Shown piece after piece: positions 51,424-59,374 of a DNA stretch of 64,000 bases. The translations under genes and the position numbers were made by a program. Numbering within the stretch: the stretch's first letter is position 1; every line of letters begins with the position of its first letter. This DNA is from Rhabdothermincola sediminis. GTDB lineage: Bacteria > Actinomycetota > Acidimicrobiia > Acidimicrobiales > Acidimicrobilacustridaceae. The stretch spans positions 53,499 through 117,498 of the forward strand of contig NZ_JACFSZ010000013.1 in assembly GCF_014805525.1 (NCBI RefSeq), in the 5' to 3' direction. The notes beneath the pieces are model-generated. The model did no database searches. It was given only the letters and a program-made list of their open reading frames with translations, and was not told the DNA's origin.

Positions 51424-51864
51424 ATGGCACTCGACGAGCTGAAGGGCCGAGATCTCGGCACGCAGCGGGTGGTGATCGAGCGGGCCCCGGTGCCCGTGTT
51501 CGCCCGGGCGGTGACCGACGATCACCCCGCCTACCGGGGCGACAGGGCGCCGGTGCCACCGACGTTCCCGTTCGTGATGGCCTATTGGGGCACCGTGGAT
51601 GGCGAGGTGGCAGGCCTGCCGATCGGCGAGCTGCGCAAACGAGGGATGATCCTGCACGGCGAGCAGGAGTTCGAGTATCACCGCTGGCCGAAGGTCGGTG
51701 ACGTCCTCGAAGGGCGCCGCACGATCGCCGACGTCTACGAGCGCGAGACCTCGAGCGCTCGGATGGAGTTCTACGTCATGCAGACCGACTGGCGTGACGC
51801 CGAGTCGGGTGAACCGGTCGTGAGCGACCGGTTCACCCTCATCGTGCGAGCCAAGAGGAGCTGA
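51424..51864 (+). CDS. FAS1-like/MaoC-N dehydratase-type protein
   Basis: 146 aa hot-dog fold. IERAPVPVFARAVTDDHPAY, PPTFPFVMAYW and HGEQEFEYHRWPKVGDVLEGRR match the MaoC N-terminal/FAS1 dehydratase group, which often lacks the catalytic D-x4-H of the C-terminal hydratase half and works as a subunit. It starts directly after the ligase stop, so it is coupled. Likely hydrates or dehydrates an enoyl-CoA with a partner; partner not seen. Confidence 0.82.
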   Translation: MALDELKGRDLGTQRVVIERAPVPVFARAVTDDHPAYRGDRAPVPPTFPFVMAYWGTVDGEVAGLPIGELRKRGMILHGEQEFEYHRWPKVGDVLEGRRTIADVYERETSSARMEFYVMQTDWRDAESGEPVVSDRFTLIVRAKRS

Positions 51865-51867
51865 CCG

Positions 51868-52044
51868 TCAGCCGGTCAACCGGGGCGTCGCCACCGCGAT
51901 GGGAGCCGAGGTGGTCGTGGTGGTCGTGGGCGGCTCGCACACCAGGACCTCCGAGCTGATCACGAACCAGCCGGTCGCGCCGTCGGCGCCGCCACAGAAA
52001 TACAGCGTGGACACCAGGCCCGCCTGCAGGTGCCATCGATGCAC
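51868..52044 (-). CDS. Possible short secreted/fragmentary ORF
   Basis: 58 aa from a GTG at 52044. It has LVSTLYFCGGADGATGWFVI and VLVCEPPTTTTTT, a Cys pair then a Thr run. It reads like the C-terminal part of an exported protein and may be a remnant; no start signal or RBS is evident. The 51865-52067 spacer has no better candidate. Confidence 0.25.
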   Translation of the reverse strand: MHRWHLQAGLVSTLYFCGGADGATGWFVISSEVLVCEPPTTTTTTSAPIAVATPRLTG

Positions 52045-52067
52045 ACCCCGATGTGATGGGCGACCTC

Positions 52068-53000
52068 TCAGCTCCTTGGATGAGGAGGCGCCGCCTCCCA
52101 GCGGAGCTCGTCGAGGAACGACGACACCAGGTTGACGGTCGAATGGGGGTTGTCGCCGGCCGCGAGGTGCCCGGCCTTCTCGACCGTCTCCAGCCGGGCG
52201 TTCGGGATGAGCGCCGCCACCTCCTCGGCCCCTTGCTGGCTCAGCACATCGCTCGCCGCGCCCCGCAGTACCAGCACCGGGCAGGTGAGGCGGGCCGCGG
52301 ACTCCTCCACCCCGGCGAGGAAGGTGTCGAGGTTGTCCGCGGGATGGCTCTCGCGGGGCAGCCCCCGGAAGCGCCGGCCGAACCCGTGCTTCCACTCCCA
52401 GCGGCCGTCGCTGCGCTGGCGAAGGTTCCGAGTCAGGCTCTCGGGCCGGACGTCCTTGCGCTGCGGGAGGTACTTGGCGATCTCGGCCGCCGCCTCCTCC
52501 AGCGAGGCGAACGACTCGTGCGCGGCCATGAAGTCGATGATCTTGCGCACGCCCTCGGGCTCGAGGCGATGGCCCACGTCGATCAGCGCGATCCCCGCGG
52601 CCCGGTCGGGGTGGGCGTCGGCGAAGGCGATGGCGCTCAGCCCACCGAGCGACGCGCCCACCAGCGCCACCCGGGACAGCCCGAACTGGTCGAGCAGAGC
52701 GGGCAGGGTCGCGGCGATGCCCGACGGGCCGAACCCGTCGACCATCGGGTCCGAGTCCCCGTGGTTGGGGAGGTCGGGGGCGAGCAGGTGGTAGCGGCGC
52801 CCGATGGCCGCCCCGAGCTCTTCGTACATGTACGCGGTCTGGCCTCCGCCGTGGAGGCAGAGCACGCCGGGAAGGCCGCCGTGACCCCATTCCAGGTAGT
52901 GCACCTGGCGACCTTCGACGATGGTGAACCCGCTGCGACCGGACCTCGGCACGTCGTGGCGCGGCACGTCGTAGTCGTCGGGCACCTGGGCTGCGCTCAT
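52068..53000 (-). CDS. Alpha/beta hydrolase
   Basis: 310 aa. Oxyanion LCLHGGGQTAYMYEE, nucleophile GASLGGLSAI, Asp in LVLRGAASDVLSQ and His in AGHLAAGDNPH complete the triad. Resembles the hydrolase at 39801 in length and layout. ATG at 53000, 27 bp from operator site 5. The much larger ORF covering this frame upstream is antisense to the ligase gene and is rejected. Confidence 0.88.
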   Translation of the reverse strand: MSAAQVPDDYDVPRHDVPRSGRSGFTIVEGRQVHYLEWGHGGLPGVLCLHGGGQTAYMYEELGAAIGRRYHLLAPDLPNHGDSDPMVDGFGPSGIAATLPALLDQFGLSRVALVGASLGGLSAIAFADAHPDRAAGIALIDVGHRLEPEGVRKIIDFMAAHESFASLEEAAAEIAKYLPQRKDVRPESLTRNLRQRSDGRWEWKHGFGRRFRGLPRESHPADNLDTFLAGVEESAARLTCPVLVLRGAASDVLSQQGAEEVAALIPNARLETVEKAGHLAAGDNPHSTVNLVSSFLDELRWEAAPPHPRS

Positions 53001-53026
53001 GGGCTCATTCAAGCCGCGCCAGATCA

Positions 53027-53042
53027 CTGACGTCCACGTCAG
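53027..53042. promoter_or_regulatory. CTGAC-N6-GTCAG operator, site 5
   Basis: CTGACGTCCACGTCAG, exact arms, between the hydrolase and the AMP-binding protein at 53064. Confidence 0.65.
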
Positions 53043-53063
53043 AAATCGTGGCAAGCTGCCCCC

Positions 53064-54605
53064 ATGGACCTGCTGCACTCGCTCACCATCGGTGACGTCC
53101 TGCGCGAGCACCGCCGCAGCTACCCACAGCGGATAGCGGTCGTCGACGGCGACGTGCGACTCACCTGGCCACAGCTCGACGATCGGGTCAACCGTCTGGC
53201 GAGCACGCTGGCCGCGAGCGGGTTCGCGACGGGCGACCGGATCCTGTGGTTGGGACAGAACTCCTTCCGGGTGCTGGAAGCGCTGTGCGCGGCGGCCAAG
53301 CTCGGCGGCGTGCTCTGCCCGGCGAACTGGCGGCAGGCCGCGGCGGAGCTGGCCTTCGTGATCGACGACGTCGATGCGCGCCTGGTCATCTGGCAGGAGC
53401 ACGAGATCGGCGACGCGGTGCGAGAGGCCCGCCGGCTGGCGGGCGACGGCGACGCTCGATGGGTGCGCCACGACACCGACCCCGGGGACCCCGACAGCTA
53501 TGAAGCGCTCCTCCAGGAGGGCTCGAAGGAAGACCCGGCGCTCGAGGTCGATCCCGCCTCCGCGGTACTGATGCTCTACACCGCGGCGTTCACCGGCACG
53601 CCCAACGGGGCCCTGCTGAGCCATACCGCGGTGTTGGTCCAGGACCTGGTGATGGGCATGATGCAGGAGATCTCGAACGACTACGTGTACCTGAACAGCG
53701 GGCCGCTGTTCCACGTCGCCACGTTCATGACCACCATGGCCACCTTCCACTTCGGGGGCACCAACGTGTTCACCCCCCGGGTGGACGCCGAGGAGCTCTG
53801 CCGGCTCATCCACGAGGAGCGCTGCACGGGCGCGTTCCTGATGGGGCCGACCATCAAAGAGATCCTCCGGCTCAACGCGGACGGGCGGTACGACCTCAAG
53901 AGCCTGCGCACCTTCGCCGGCAAGCCCGAGTGGAACGAGATGATCACCGTCGACACCAGCCCCTGGGCCCGGCGACCGGCCGGCTTCGGCCAGACCGAGG
54001 TGATGGGCATGCTGACCCTCAACGCCTGGGGTGGCGACGCGGAGGGCAACTCGGGGCGACCCACCCCGATGACCCAGGTGCGCATCGTGGACCCCGACGG
54101 CCATGAGGTGCCCCCCGGTGAAACGGGTGAGATCGTGGCCCGGGGGCCGACGGTGATGAACGGCTACCACAACCGGCCGGAGCTCAACGCCCGGCGCCTG
54201 GCAGAGGGCTGGCATCACACCAACGACCTCGGGCGGCGGGAGGCCGATGGGTCGATCACCTTCATCGGCCCGAAGGGCCGGCTCATCAAGTCCGCAGCCG
54301 AGAACATCTATCCCGCTGAGGTCGAGTCCTGCATCCAGCAGCACCCGGCCGTGCGCGAGGTGGCGGTGATCGGGGTGCCCGATCCCACCTGGGACCAGAG
54401 CGTGAAGGCCGTCGTGGTGCTGCACGAGGGGCAGACCGCCACCGCCGAGGAGATCATCGAGCACTGCCGGGCGCGTATCGCCAGCTACAAGAAGCCCCGC
54501 ACCGTGGAGTTCGTCGATGCCCTACCCCGACAGGGCTGGGCGATCGACTACGACGCCCTCGACGAGCGCTTCGGTGGTGGCGGCTATCCGGGTGAGGGCC
54601 GCTGA
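53064..54605 (+). CDS. AMP-binding (acyl-CoA synthetase-like) protein with altered motifs
   Basis: 513 aa with the overall ANL fold and order of fatty-acyl-CoA synthetases (for example VMNGYHNRPELNARRLAEGW, TNDLGRREADGSITF, IYPAEVESCIQQHPAVREV). But the P-loop reads YTAAFTGTPNGALLSH instead of SG[ST]TGxPKG, losing the Lys, and the C-terminal catalytic Lys is missing (LPRQGWAIDYDALDERF). Either this is a distinct family with changed chemistry or it does not adenylate. Divergent from the hydrolase under operator site 5. Confidence 0.85.
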   Translation: MDLLHSLTIGDVLREHRRSYPQRIAVVDGDVRLTWPQLDDRVNRLASTLAASGFATGDRILWLGQNSFRVLEALCAAAKLGGVLCPANWRQAAAELAFVIDDVDARLVIWQEHEIGDAVREARRLAGDGDARWVRHDTDPGDPDSYEALLQEGSKEDPALEVDPASAVLMLYTAAFTGTPNGALLSHTAVLVQDLVMGMMQEISNDYVYLNSGPLFHVATFMTTMATFHFGGTNVFTPRVDAEELCRLIHEERCTGAFLMGPTIKEILRLNADGRYDLKSLRTFAGKPEWNEMITVDTSPWARRPAGFGQTEVMGMLTLNAWGGDAEGNSGRPTPMTQVRIVDPDGHEVPPGETGEIVARGPTVMNGYHNRPELNARRLAEGWHHTNDLGRREADGSITFIGPKGRLIKSAAENIYPAEVESCIQQHPAVREVAVIGVPDPTWDQSVKAVVVLHEGQTATAEEIIEHCRARIASYKKPRTVEFVDALPRQGWAIDYDALDERFGGGGYPGEGR

Positions 54606-54621
54606 GGATCGAACCGGCCCC

Positions 54622-55020
54622 TCAGCCGGTGGGCTCGTCGCCCAGGAAGACGATCTCCCGGCGAGCGAACCGCCAGCGCCCGCCGTCGAGCACCAGCCGG
54701 TCGTGGTAACGGCCGGCCGAGGTGATGGCGAGACCGGTCCCGGCGCGAGCCACGAAGACGTAGTCGGTCACCGCCCGGGCGGTGGCGCCCCCCTCATCGA
54801 GGTCGATGAGGGGGTTGGCACACAGGTGCTTGCCCCGCCGCTCGGGTGGTTGACCCTTCTCGATGAACGCCTTGATCGCCGCCCGGCCCCGATGGGTGGT
54901 GCCCATGACGTGGAACTCGGCGTCCTCGACGTAGAGGTCCGCCCACTCGTCGAAGCGGCCGTCGTCGCAGAGCTGACAGTAGAGAGCGAGCGTGCGGCGG
55001 ATGCCTTCTTCGGGGGTCAC
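54622..55020 (-). CDS. SnoaL/NTF2-like protein
   Basis: 132 aa of the alpha+beta cone fold: RRTLALYCQLCDDGRFDEWADLY, FHVMGTTHRGRAAIKAF and AITSAGRYHDRLVLDGGRWRF are characteristic of SnoaL_4-type proteins. These include dehydratases, isomerases and dioxygenase small subunits. The GTG at 55020 is 1 bp from the upstream EAL-protein stop; a TTG at 55032 would overlap it. Convergent with the ligase-like gene. Confidence 0.8.
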   Translation of the reverse strand: MTPEEGIRRTLALYCQLCDDGRFDEWADLYVEDAEFHVMGTTHRGRAAIKAFIEKGQPPERRGKHLCANPLIDLDEGGATARAVTDYVFVARAGTGLAITSAGRYHDRLVLDGGRWRFARREIVFLGDEPTG

Positions 55021-55021
55021 G

Positions 55022-57601
55022 TCACGAGTCAACCACGCCCGCGGCGAGCACGCCGGCCCCGTCGAGCAAGCAATCGATCTCCGCTGGGGGACACGGCCGG
55101 GCGAAGTGGAAGCCCTGGCCGAGCCGACAGCCGAGCGAGAGCAGTCGTTCGGCGTGCACCGCGCACTCGACCCCTTCGGCCACCACGTCGAGGTCGAGCG
55201 CGCCGGCCATGCCGACGATCATGGCCACGATCGACTCCTCCCGGTCGCCGCTACCCAACCGGGACACGAAGCTGCGGTCGACCTTGAGCGTGTCGATCGG
55301 GAACCGCCACAAATAGCTGAGCGACGAGTAACCGGTGCCGAAATCGTCGAGGCAGAGCTTCACCCCGATCCGCTTCAAGGCCTCGAGCGAGGTGGCCGCG
55401 GCCTCGACGTCTCGCAGGAGGATGGTCTCGGTCAGCTCGATGTGCAGCCCGGCCGGGTCCGCGCCGGCGTGTTGCAAGCAGTCCTCGACCTTCTGGACCA
55501 GATCCGGTAGGGGGAGCTGCCGGCCCGAGAGGTTGACCGACACGAACAAGCCGGGCCTGCGCTGTTGCCACGTGGCCAGCCGCTCGCAGGCCTGGGTCAG
55601 CAGCCGCTCACCGAGCGGCACGATCAACCCGGTGTCCTCCGCGAGAGGGATGAACTCTTTCGGGGCGAGCAGACCGAGCATGGGGTGGTTCCATCGAGCA
55701 AGGGCCTCCAGCCCGACCACCCGACCGGTGGCCAGCTCCACGATGGGCTGGTAGTGCAGCTCGAACTCGTCCCGGTCGATGCCGTAGCGCAACGCGATCT
55801 CAAGCTTGCGATGCGACTCCACCCACGCCCGCATCTGCGCGTCGAACACGTCGTAGTCCTGGTCGGGCCGGTCCTTGGCCTGGTAGTAGGCGACATCCGC
55901 GTTGCTGACCAGCGTCTCGGCCGTTCCCGCACCGTTGGGTGAGAACGCGATCCCCACGTCTGCGGAGATGAACGCTTCGTCGTCCTCGCCCAGTTGGAAC
56001 GGGGTCTTCATCGCCTCCACCAGCTTCGAGGCCAGCCACACGGCGTCGCCGACGTCGTCGAGCTCGTCGCTGAACACCACGAACTGATCGCCGCCGAACC
56101 GGGCCACCGTGCCTCGCAACCCCACCACGTCGACCAGCCGCTGGGCAGCGACCTTGACCAGCTCGTCGCCCGCGGCGTGACCGAGCGTGTCGGTGACCAG
56201 CTTGATCCGGTGCAGACCCACGAAGAGCACCGCCACCGGGCGCCCGTGCAGCCGGGCCCGGTCGAGGGTCGCGGCCAGTTGGGCCATCAGCAGCACCCGG
56301 TTGGGGAGGCCGGTGAGCTGGTCGTGGGTGGCCAGGTGCTCGAGCTCCAGCTCGAACGCCTTACGCTCGGAGATGTCGTGGACCATGCCGATGAACAGCC
56401 GGCCCGATGCGGTCTCGACGTCGGTCACCGTCAGCTCGACGGGCACCACCTGCCCGTCGGGGCGCCGGACGTGCACCTCGACCGGCCCCATCAGACCCGT
56501 GCGCTCGCCGCTCAGGTACTCGCCGAACGCGTGCTCGAAGAGCACCTTCTGGTCGTCGGCGATCAGCACCGACACGTGGCTGCCGATGACCTCGGTGGAG
56601 TCGTACCCGCAGATCCGCTCGGCCGCCGCGTTGAACTCGACGATGCGCATCTGTTCGTCGCAGGTGACGATGCCCTCGGCGGCAGCCTCGAGGATCGCCC
56701 GGGTGCGGTTGTCGCTCTCTCGCAGCCGGTTGGCCGCATCGACGGTGTCGGTCACATCCGCGACCGTGCCCACCGCCACCACCTCGAACTCACCCCAGTC
56801 CCGCATCACCGCGAACCGGGCCCGCACCCACAGGAACGAACCATCGGCCCGCAACAGGCGGAACTCGAACGGGGGAGGCATGATGCCGGTGAGCGATGGA
56901 GCGGCGATGTCGAGGGCCTGGGCTCGCTCCAGATCATCCGGGTGGACGAACTCGAGCCAGCGACGACCTTCGGCCTCGGCACGCGGGATCTGCAACATCT
57001 CCGCGAGCTGCGGGTTCACGTAGTCGAGCGCGCTGTCGTTGCCGACGATGAAGATGCCGATCGGTGCGTGCTCGGCGAGGAGCCGGAACCTGGCCTCGCT
57101 CTGGCGGGCCTCCCGCTCGCGTTCCACCAGCAGACGCTGCGCGTGCACCTGATCGGTGACGTCGAGCGAGATGGCCAGCGCCCCCGCCCCGTTCGGGAGC
57201 GGTACGGCATACAGCCGCGACGCCCAGACGCCCCCACGACCCTCGCCTTCGATCTCGTAGACGGCTCCCTCACCGTCGAGGACCTGCCGGAACAGCGACT
57301 CCCCGAGCGGGCCGAAGATCGATACCGGCTCACCGACCAGCGCACCGTCACTGAGCCCCAGCCGCCGCAGCCCCTTCCCGAAGGAACGAGTGAAGCGGCC
57401 TTCGGCATCGACCGCGAACACGGCGATCCCGATCGTGCTCGCGATCCCTCGCAGCCGCTGGTCGACCTCGCCGCCCGGCTCGGCGAGCGTTTCCAGGGCC
57501 ATTGAGGTGACCGCGTCCGCGAACTGCAGGCCGGCGTGGTCGTCGAGGCGGCTGACCTGTCGCACGCTCGTGAGGGCCTGATCGCCTGCGTCCCCTGTCA
57601 C
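55022..57601 (-). CDS. PAS-GGDEF-EAL protein with degenerate GGDEF, likely c-di-GMP phosphodiesterase
   Basis: 859 aa from a GTG at 57601 (GGAGG 4-8 nt upstream). Three PAS units (about 40-150, 180-290, 300-410) precede the GGDEF. The GGDEF site reads ARFGGDQFVVF and the metal-binding strand is LFVGLHRIKLVTDTLGH, so both key acidic positions are lost and no cyclase activity is expected. The EAL domain is intact: [40 protein letters not shown]. Net prediction: a PAS-regulated phosphodiesterase, with the GGDEF as a possible GTP sensor. Confidence 0.88.
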   Translation of the reverse strand: MTGDAGDQALTSVRQVSRLDDHAGLQFADAVTSMALETLAEPGGEVDQRLRGIASTIGIAVFAVDAEGRFTRSFGKGLRRLGLSDGALVGEPVSIFGPLGESLFRQVLDGEGAVYEIEGEGRGGVWASRLYAVPLPNGAGALAISLDVTDQVHAQRLLVEREREARQSEARFRLLAEHAPIGIFIVGNDSALDYVNPQLAEMLQIPRAEAEGRRWLEFVHPDDLERAQALDIAAPSLTGIMPPPFEFRLLRADGSFLWVRARFAVMRDWGEFEVVAVGTVADVTDTVDAANRLRESDNRTRAILEAAAEGIVTCDEQMRIVEFNAAAERICGYDSTEVIGSHVSVLIADDQKVLFEHAFGEYLSGERTGLMGPVEVHVRRPDGQVVPVELTVTDVETASGRLFIGMVHDISERKAFELELEHLATHDQLTGLPNRVLLMAQLAATLDRARLHGRPVAVLFVGLHRIKLVTDTLGHAAGDELVKVAAQRLVDVVGLRGTVARFGGDQFVVFSDELDDVGDAVWLASKLVEAMKTPFQLGEDDEAFISADVGIAFSPNGAGTAETLVSNADVAYYQAKDRPDQDYDVFDAQMRAWVESHRKLEIALRYGIDRDEFELHYQPIVELATGRVVGLEALARWNHPMLGLLAPKEFIPLAEDTGLIVPLGERLLTQACERLATWQQRRPGLFVSVNLSGRQLPLPDLVQKVEDCLQHAGADPAGLHIELTETILLRDVEAAATSLEALKRIGVKLCLDDFGTGYSSLSYLWRFPIDTLKVDRSFVSRLGSGDREESIVAMIVGMAGALDLDVVAEGVECAVHAERLLSLGCRLGQGFHFARPCPPAEIDCLLDGAGVLAAGVVDS

Positions 57602-57677
57602 GCACCCTCCAGGTGTCGGGCCCCCAACCGACGAGAGAGCGTACAAGAGGACCGGGCGGTCCGCCTCGGAGCACCCC

Positions 57678-58475
57678 TCACGTGACGAAGGTCCCCTCGA
57701 CGCTCCGCCGCCAACCACCGGCCGCGCGGTTGCCGCCGTCGACGTGCAGCGTGGATCCGGTGACGAACGACGAGGCGTCGCTGGCCAGGAAGAGGGCCGC
57801 TGCGGCCACATCGTCGACGTGACCCGCGTACGGCAGCGGCGTGCGAACGGGAAGCTCGCCCACCCCGGGTGTCGGGATCACGTCGGGCGCGATGGCGTTC
57901 ACGCGCACGTGCCGGTCGCCGAGCTCCAAAGCCAGGCTCATCGTGAGGTTGGCCACCGCGGCCTTCATCGCCGCGTACACCGCGAAGCCCGGGGCGGCGC
58001 GATGGGCCTCGATCGAGGTGATGTTGATGATCGACCCGCCCCCACCACGGGTGTCCGGGACAGCAGGCGGCAGGTGCGGCACCACCGCCCGGATCATGGT
58101 GGTCACGCTGGTGAAGTTCTCGTGCACGAGAGCGTCCTGACCCTTGTCGCTCACGTCGAGGAACGCGGCGGCGAACCCACCGCCCGCGTTGTTGACGAGC
58201 ACGTCGATCCGGCCTGCGGCTGCGGCCACCTCGTTCACCCACGCACGCACCGGGCCCGGCTCGCGCACGTCGAGCACCCCGGCCCACGCGCGCCGGCCCT
58301 CGGCTTCACATCGGGCCGCGACGTCCGTCAGCAGCTCGCCGTTGCGGTCACAGATCGCGAGGTCGGCACCCGCGACGGCGAAGCAGTGCGCGATCGCGGC
58401 CCCGATGCCCTGCGCCGCGCCGGTGATCACCGCCACCTTGCCGGCGAGGCTGAACGCACCGGGGCCGAGCACCAT
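57678..58475 (-). CDS. SDR-family oxidoreductase
   Basis: 265 aa. Cofactor motif TGAAQGIGAAIAHCF, LVNNAGGGFAAAF, INITSIEAHRAAPGF, catalytic Tyr-Lys VYAAMKAAVAN and C-terminal GSTLHVDGGNRAAGGW. An acidic residue (CDRNGE) after the second strand points to NAD preference. Ketone/alcohol substrate unknown. Convergently shares the region with the EAL-protein gene; divergent from the next SDR with 22 bp between starts. Confidence 0.88.
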   Translation of the reverse strand: MVLGPGAFSLAGKVAVITGAAQGIGAAIAHCFAVAGADLAICDRNGELLTDVAARCEAEGRRAWAGVLDVREPGPVRAWVNEVAAAAGRIDVLVNNAGGGFAAAFLDVSDKGQDALVHENFTSVTTMIRAVVPHLPPAVPDTRGGGGSIINITSIEAHRAAPGFAVYAAMKAAVANLTMSLALELGDRHVRVNAIAPDVIPTPGVGELPVRTPLPYAGHVDDVAAAALFLASDASSFVTGSTLHVDGGNRAAGGWRRSVEGTFVT

Positions 58476-58485
58476 GGGGCGACTC

Positions 58486-58491
58486 TAGAGT
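58486..58491 (+). promoter_or_regulatory. Candidate -10 element (TAGAGT) of the 58498 operon
   Basis: TANNNT hexamer ending 6 nt before the ATG at 58498, in a 22-bp divergent gap too short for a leader. Confidence 0.4.
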
Positions 58492-58497
58492 GCGCAC

Positions 58498-59346
58498 ATG
58501 GGATACGACGTGGACGGCAAGCGGGTGCTGGTGACCGGCGCGTCGGCCGGCATCGGCTCGGCCGTGGCTCGAGGGATGGCCGAGCGCGGGGCGATCGTGG
58601 GCATCTGCGCCCGGCGGGCGGACCGGCTGGCCGAGGTGCTCGACGACTGCCAGCGCTACTCGCCGCAGTCGCGCAGCTGGGTGGTCGACCTCGCCGATCT
58701 CGACAGGGTGTCGTCGTTCGCGCTCGAAGCCGACGACGCCCTCGGCGGCATCGACGTGCTGGTGAACAACGCGGGGATCCCGAAGCGGCGTAAGGTCCAG
58801 GCCCTCACCGTGGAGGAGATCGACGCGGTGATGGGCCTCAACTACCTCTCGCCGGTGCGGCTGATCCTGGCCCTGCTCCCCCGGATGCTGGCCCGGGCCG
58901 CCGAGGGGCGCGAGCCGGCCCACATCGTGAACATCTCCTCGGTCGCGGCCCGCCTGAGCCCCCCAGGTGAGGCCGCCTACGCGGCCTCGAAGGCCGCGCT
59001 GACCGCGTTCTCCGAGTGCCTGGCCGCCGAACTGTGGGATCAGCCGGTCGACGTGCACCTGATCAACCCGGGCGTGATCGACACCGAGCTGTTCGAGCTG
59101 CCCGGCAACGACCCGCTGCTCGCCACGGACATCGAGCCGTTGCCCCCGGCGCTGGTGGCGGACCTGCTCGTCGAGCAGCTCGATCGGGGCGCGTTCGAGC
59201 TGTACGTGCCGGAGTGGTTCCGCGACCTGTTCGCGGTGAAGGCCGGCGACATCGAGGGCTTCATCGCCGGGGCCGCCGAGTACCAGCGGCAGCGGGAGGC
59301 CGAGGCCGGCGCCGAGGCCGGCATCGGAGCCACACCAGAAACCTGA
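58498..59346 (+). CDS. SDR-family oxidoreductase
   Basis: 282 aa. TGASAGIGSAVARGMAERG, ICARRADRL (Arg after the second strand suggests NADP), LVNNAGIPKRRKVQ, and catalytic Tyr-Lys AAYAASKAALTAF. Its stop TGA lies inside the left arm of operator site 6. It closely resembles the SDR at 60499 (shared KRR after NNA, similar length), suggesting an old duplication in this cluster. Confidence 0.88.
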   Translation: MGYDVDGKRVLVTGASAGIGSAVARGMAERGAIVGICARRADRLAEVLDDCQRYSPQSRSWVVDLADLDRVSSFALEADDALGGIDVLVNNAGIPKRRKVQALTVEEIDAVMGLNYLSPVRLILALLPRMLARAAEGREPAHIVNISSVAARLSPPGEAAYAASKAALTAFSECLAAELWDQPVDVHLINPGVIDTELFELPGNDPLLATDIEPLPPALVADLLVEQLDRGAFELYVPEWFRDLFAVKAGDIEGFIAGAAEYQRQREAEAGAEAGIGATPET

Positions 59347-59358
59347 CGCTGGTGTCAT
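59343..59358. promoter_or_regulatory. CTGAC-N6-GTCAG operator, site 6
   Basis: CTGACGCTGGTGTCAT (last base differs) upstream of the lipoate-ligase-like gene, overlapping the stop codon of the SDR before it. A -10 candidate TAGGTT at 59361-59366 follows, 8 nt before the ATG at 59375. Confidence 0.5.
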
Positions 59359-59374
59359 GCTAGGTTCGCCGGCG

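Noticed and set aside
51865..52067. A CTGAC/GTCAG operator near 51865 (CTGACCGTCAG)
   Set aside because: The spacing between arms is 1 bp and it lies downstream of genes on both sides, so it does not fit the 6-bp regulon motif.
53001..54464. Large minus-strand ORF extending the alpha/beta hydrolase N-terminus
   Set aside because: The extension is antisense to the acyl-CoA synthetase-like gene, low in normal protein features, and crosses operator site 5. The ATG at 53000 is enough.
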